NCBI GenBank assembly: GCA_025455945.1
Contig: JALOLN010000098.1
Span: 1 to 7,288, forward strand
Direction of reading: 5' to 3'
Length of the DNA: 7,288 nt
From: Actinomycetes bacterium
GTDB taxonomy: Bacteria; Actinomycetota; Actinomycetes; Prado026
Shown here: positions 6,029 through 7,288 of the stretch, piece by piece
How the letters are laid out: the number at the start of each line of letters is the position of its first letter
Numbering within the stretch: position 1 is the stretch's first letter
The notes under the pieces: generated by a model
Seen by the model: only the letters and a program-made list of their open reading frames with translations
Database searches by the model: none
What the model was told of the DNA's origin: nothing
Position numbers and translations under genes: made by a program

Positions 6029-6952
6029 GTGATCGAGACAGCGGCGGGCGACACGGTCGTCGACGCCCGGGGCCTGGTGAAGTCGTTCGGCAGCACCACC
6101 GCGCTGGCCGGGCTGGACCTGGAGGTGACCCGCGGGGAGGTGCACGGCTTCCTCGGCCCCAACGGCGCCGGGAAGACGACGACGCTGCGCGTCCTGCTCG
6201 GGCTGCTGCGCCTGGACGCCGGTGCGGTGACCGTGCTCGGGGCCGACCCGTGGCGGGATGCCGCCGACCTGCACCGGCGGCTGGCGTACGTCCCGGGCGA
6301 CGTCGCCCTCTGGCCGAACCTGACCGGGGGTGAGGTCATCGACCTGCTCGGCCGGCTGCAGGGCGGCCACGACCGAGCCCGGCGCGACCGCCTCGTCGAG
6401 ATGTTCGACCTGGACCCGAGCAAGAAGGCCCGGGCCTACTCCCGTGGCAACCGGCAGAAGGTCGCCCTCATCGCCGCGCTGGCCACCGACGCCGAGCTGT
6501 TCCTCCTCGACGAGCCGACCGCCGGCCTGGACCCGGTGAAGGAGGCCGCCTTCCGCGGCTGCGTGCGGGAGCTGCGGGCGGCGGGTCGGACGATCCTGCT
6601 CAGCAGCCACATCCTCTCCGAGGCCGAAGCCCTGTCCGACCGGGTGAGCATCATCCGGGACGGCCGCGTCGTGGAGACCGGGCCGCTGGAGCAGCTGCGG
6701 CACCTCACCCGGACGTCGGTCGTCGCGGACGTGGCCACCGTCCCGCCGGGCCTGGACCAGCTGCCCGGCGTCCACGACCTGGTCGTGGAGAACCACCGGG
6801 TCAGCGCCCAGGTGGAGCCGCACGGGCTGGCCGCGCTCATGCGCGCGCTGAGCGCCGCCGGCGTGCAGACCCTCACCAGCAAGCCGCCCACGCTGGAGGA
6901 GCTGTTCCTGCGCCACTACGGGGTGGCCGCGGGCCAGCAGCCCGATGAGTAG
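6029..6952 (+). CDS. ABC exporter ATP-binding protein (drug/polyketide export type)
   Basis: This 307-residue protein is the ATPase of an ABC-2-type exporter and should drive the permease encoded next to it at the inner face of the membrane. Walker A is GPNGAGKT (43-50), Walker B LFLLDE (157-162), the D-loop GLD (166-168) and the switch His is H194 in SSH. The signature is YSRGNRQKV (137-145) rather than LSGGQ, and the place of the Q-loop reads YVPGD (87-91) with no Gln; both occur in this subgroup as I recall it. Residues 225-300 form the C-terminal extension ending in PTLEELFLRHYG, usual in drug-export ATPases. The GTG start is chosen from the -10 box 7 nt upstream and because the ABC domain begins soon after. 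The stop overlaps the permease start by 8 nt, so the two are cotranscribed and probably translationally coupled. The substrate is unknown. Confidence 0.93.
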   Translation: MIETAAGDTVVDARGLVKSFGSTTALAGLDLEVTRGEVHGFLGPNGAGKTTTLRVLLGLLRLDAGAVTVLGADPWRDAADLHRRLAYVPGDVALWPNLTGGEVIDLLGRLQGGHDRARRDRLVEMFDLDPSKKARAYSRGNRQKVALIAALATDAELFLLDEPTAGLDPVKEAAFRGCVRELRAAGRTILLSSHILSEAEALSDRVSIIRDGRVVETGPLEQLRHLTRTSVVADVATVPPGLDQLPGVHDLVVENHRVSAQVEPHGLAALMRALSAAGVQTLTSKPPTLEELFLRHYGVAAGQQPDE

Positions 6953-7288
6953 CACGCTGGCCGGCACCGGCAGCCTGATCCGCCTCGGCCTGCGCCGGGA
7001 CCGGTGGCTGCTGCCGAGCTGGGCGCTGGGCTTCGCCGCGATGGCGGGCTTCTCCGCCTCCGCGACCGCGGGTCTCTACCCCGACGTCGCGGCCCGCATC
7101 GAGGCGGCCGAGATCGTCAACTCCACCGCCTCCCTCGTCGCCCTCTACGGACGCATCTACGACCCCTCCTCGCTGGGCTCGCTCGCCCTGTTCAAGCTCA
7201 CCGGGTTCGGGGCGGCGCTGATCGCCGTCCTCATGGTCGTCGTCATGGTCCGGCACACCCGCGCCGAGGAGGAGGCGGGCCGGCTGGA
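6945..7288 (+). CDS. ABC exporter permease, COG3559-like, 5' part
   Basis: The first 114 codons of a permease are visible; the gene leaves the window at its right edge. The start ATG lies inside the last codons of the ATPase gene (ATGAGTAG). The N-terminus (GTGSLIRLGLRRDRWLLPSW) is a basic amphipathic stretch leading into a first membrane helix at about 22-44. A periplasmic-type segment with LYGRIYDPSSLGSLALFK follows, then a second helix at about 87-103. RHTRAEEEAGRLE at the edge is a hallmark of the TnrB3/COG3559 'exporter of polyketide antibiotics' permeases as I know them; full-length members have around 530 residues and many helices. With the ATPase it should form the exporter. Whether the substrate is an antibiotic, a lipid or a drug cannot be told from this sequence; no biosynthetic gene is in the window. 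Confidence 0.9.
   Translation, partial: MSSTLAGTGSLIRLGLRRDRWLLPSWALGFAAMAGFSASATAGLYPDVAARIEAAEIVNSTASLVALYGRIYDPSSLGSLALFKLTGFGAALIAVLMVVVMVRHTRAEEEAGRL

Noticed and set aside
5930..6967. Minus-strand open frame of 345 codons opposite the ABC ATPase
   Set aside because: It is antisense to a gene with intact Walker A and B motifs, and its product is low-complexity.

Overview
The window is about 7.3 kb of very GC-rich DNA with codons ending almost only in G or C. It reads as chromosomal sequence of an actinomycete. The AccD6-type carboxyltransferase, the DUF3145 protein and start codons placed directly behind TANNNT -10 boxes all fit Actinomycetota. A Geodermatophilaceae-like host (Blastococcus, Geodermatophilus, Modestobacter) is my guess from the look of the proteins, not something the sequence proves. 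I see no tRNA, rRNA, CRISPR array, insertion sequence, phage gene or att site. No stretch longer than about 130 bases lacks a gene.

Left part (1-1217): the 3' half of an accD6-like acyl-CoA carboxylase beta-subunit gene on the plus strand runs into a perfect 33-nt palindrome. It then meets a convergent DUF3145 gene on the minus strand. From memory of other actinomycete genomes, accD6 and DUF3145 both sit at or near the type II fatty-acid synthase locus (fabD, acpP, kasA/fabF), so the window probably starts at the end of that locus.

Middle part (1315-3881): a minus-strand pair encodes a small His/Cys-rich orphan protein (127 aa) followed 18 nt later by a CPBP-family membrane protease with a Pro/Tyr-rich N-terminal tail. 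Divergent from the pair is a CzcD/ZitB-like cation diffusion facilitator that probably exports zinc. Its transmembrane metal site carries Glu where His is usual.

Right part (3912-7288): mmsA, a CoA-dependent methylmalonate-semialdehyde dehydrogenase, lies convergent to the transporter and alone on its strand. Divergent from it is a 162-aa five-helix membrane protein of unknown function. This is followed by an ABC exporter operon: an ATPase and the start of its permease of the 'polyketide antibiotic exporter' type (COG3559), with start and stop codons overlapping. The permease runs off the right edge.

Functionally this is ordinary core and accessory metabolism: malonyl-CoA supply for lipids, valine or inositol catabolism, metal efflux and drug-type export. 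I found no clearly new multi-gene system. The observations most worth a second look are the 33-nt palindrome, the reversal of third-position base use along mmsA, the altered metal site of the CDF transporter, the unknown His/Cys-rich gene beside it, and the shared leaderless promoter layout of three genes.
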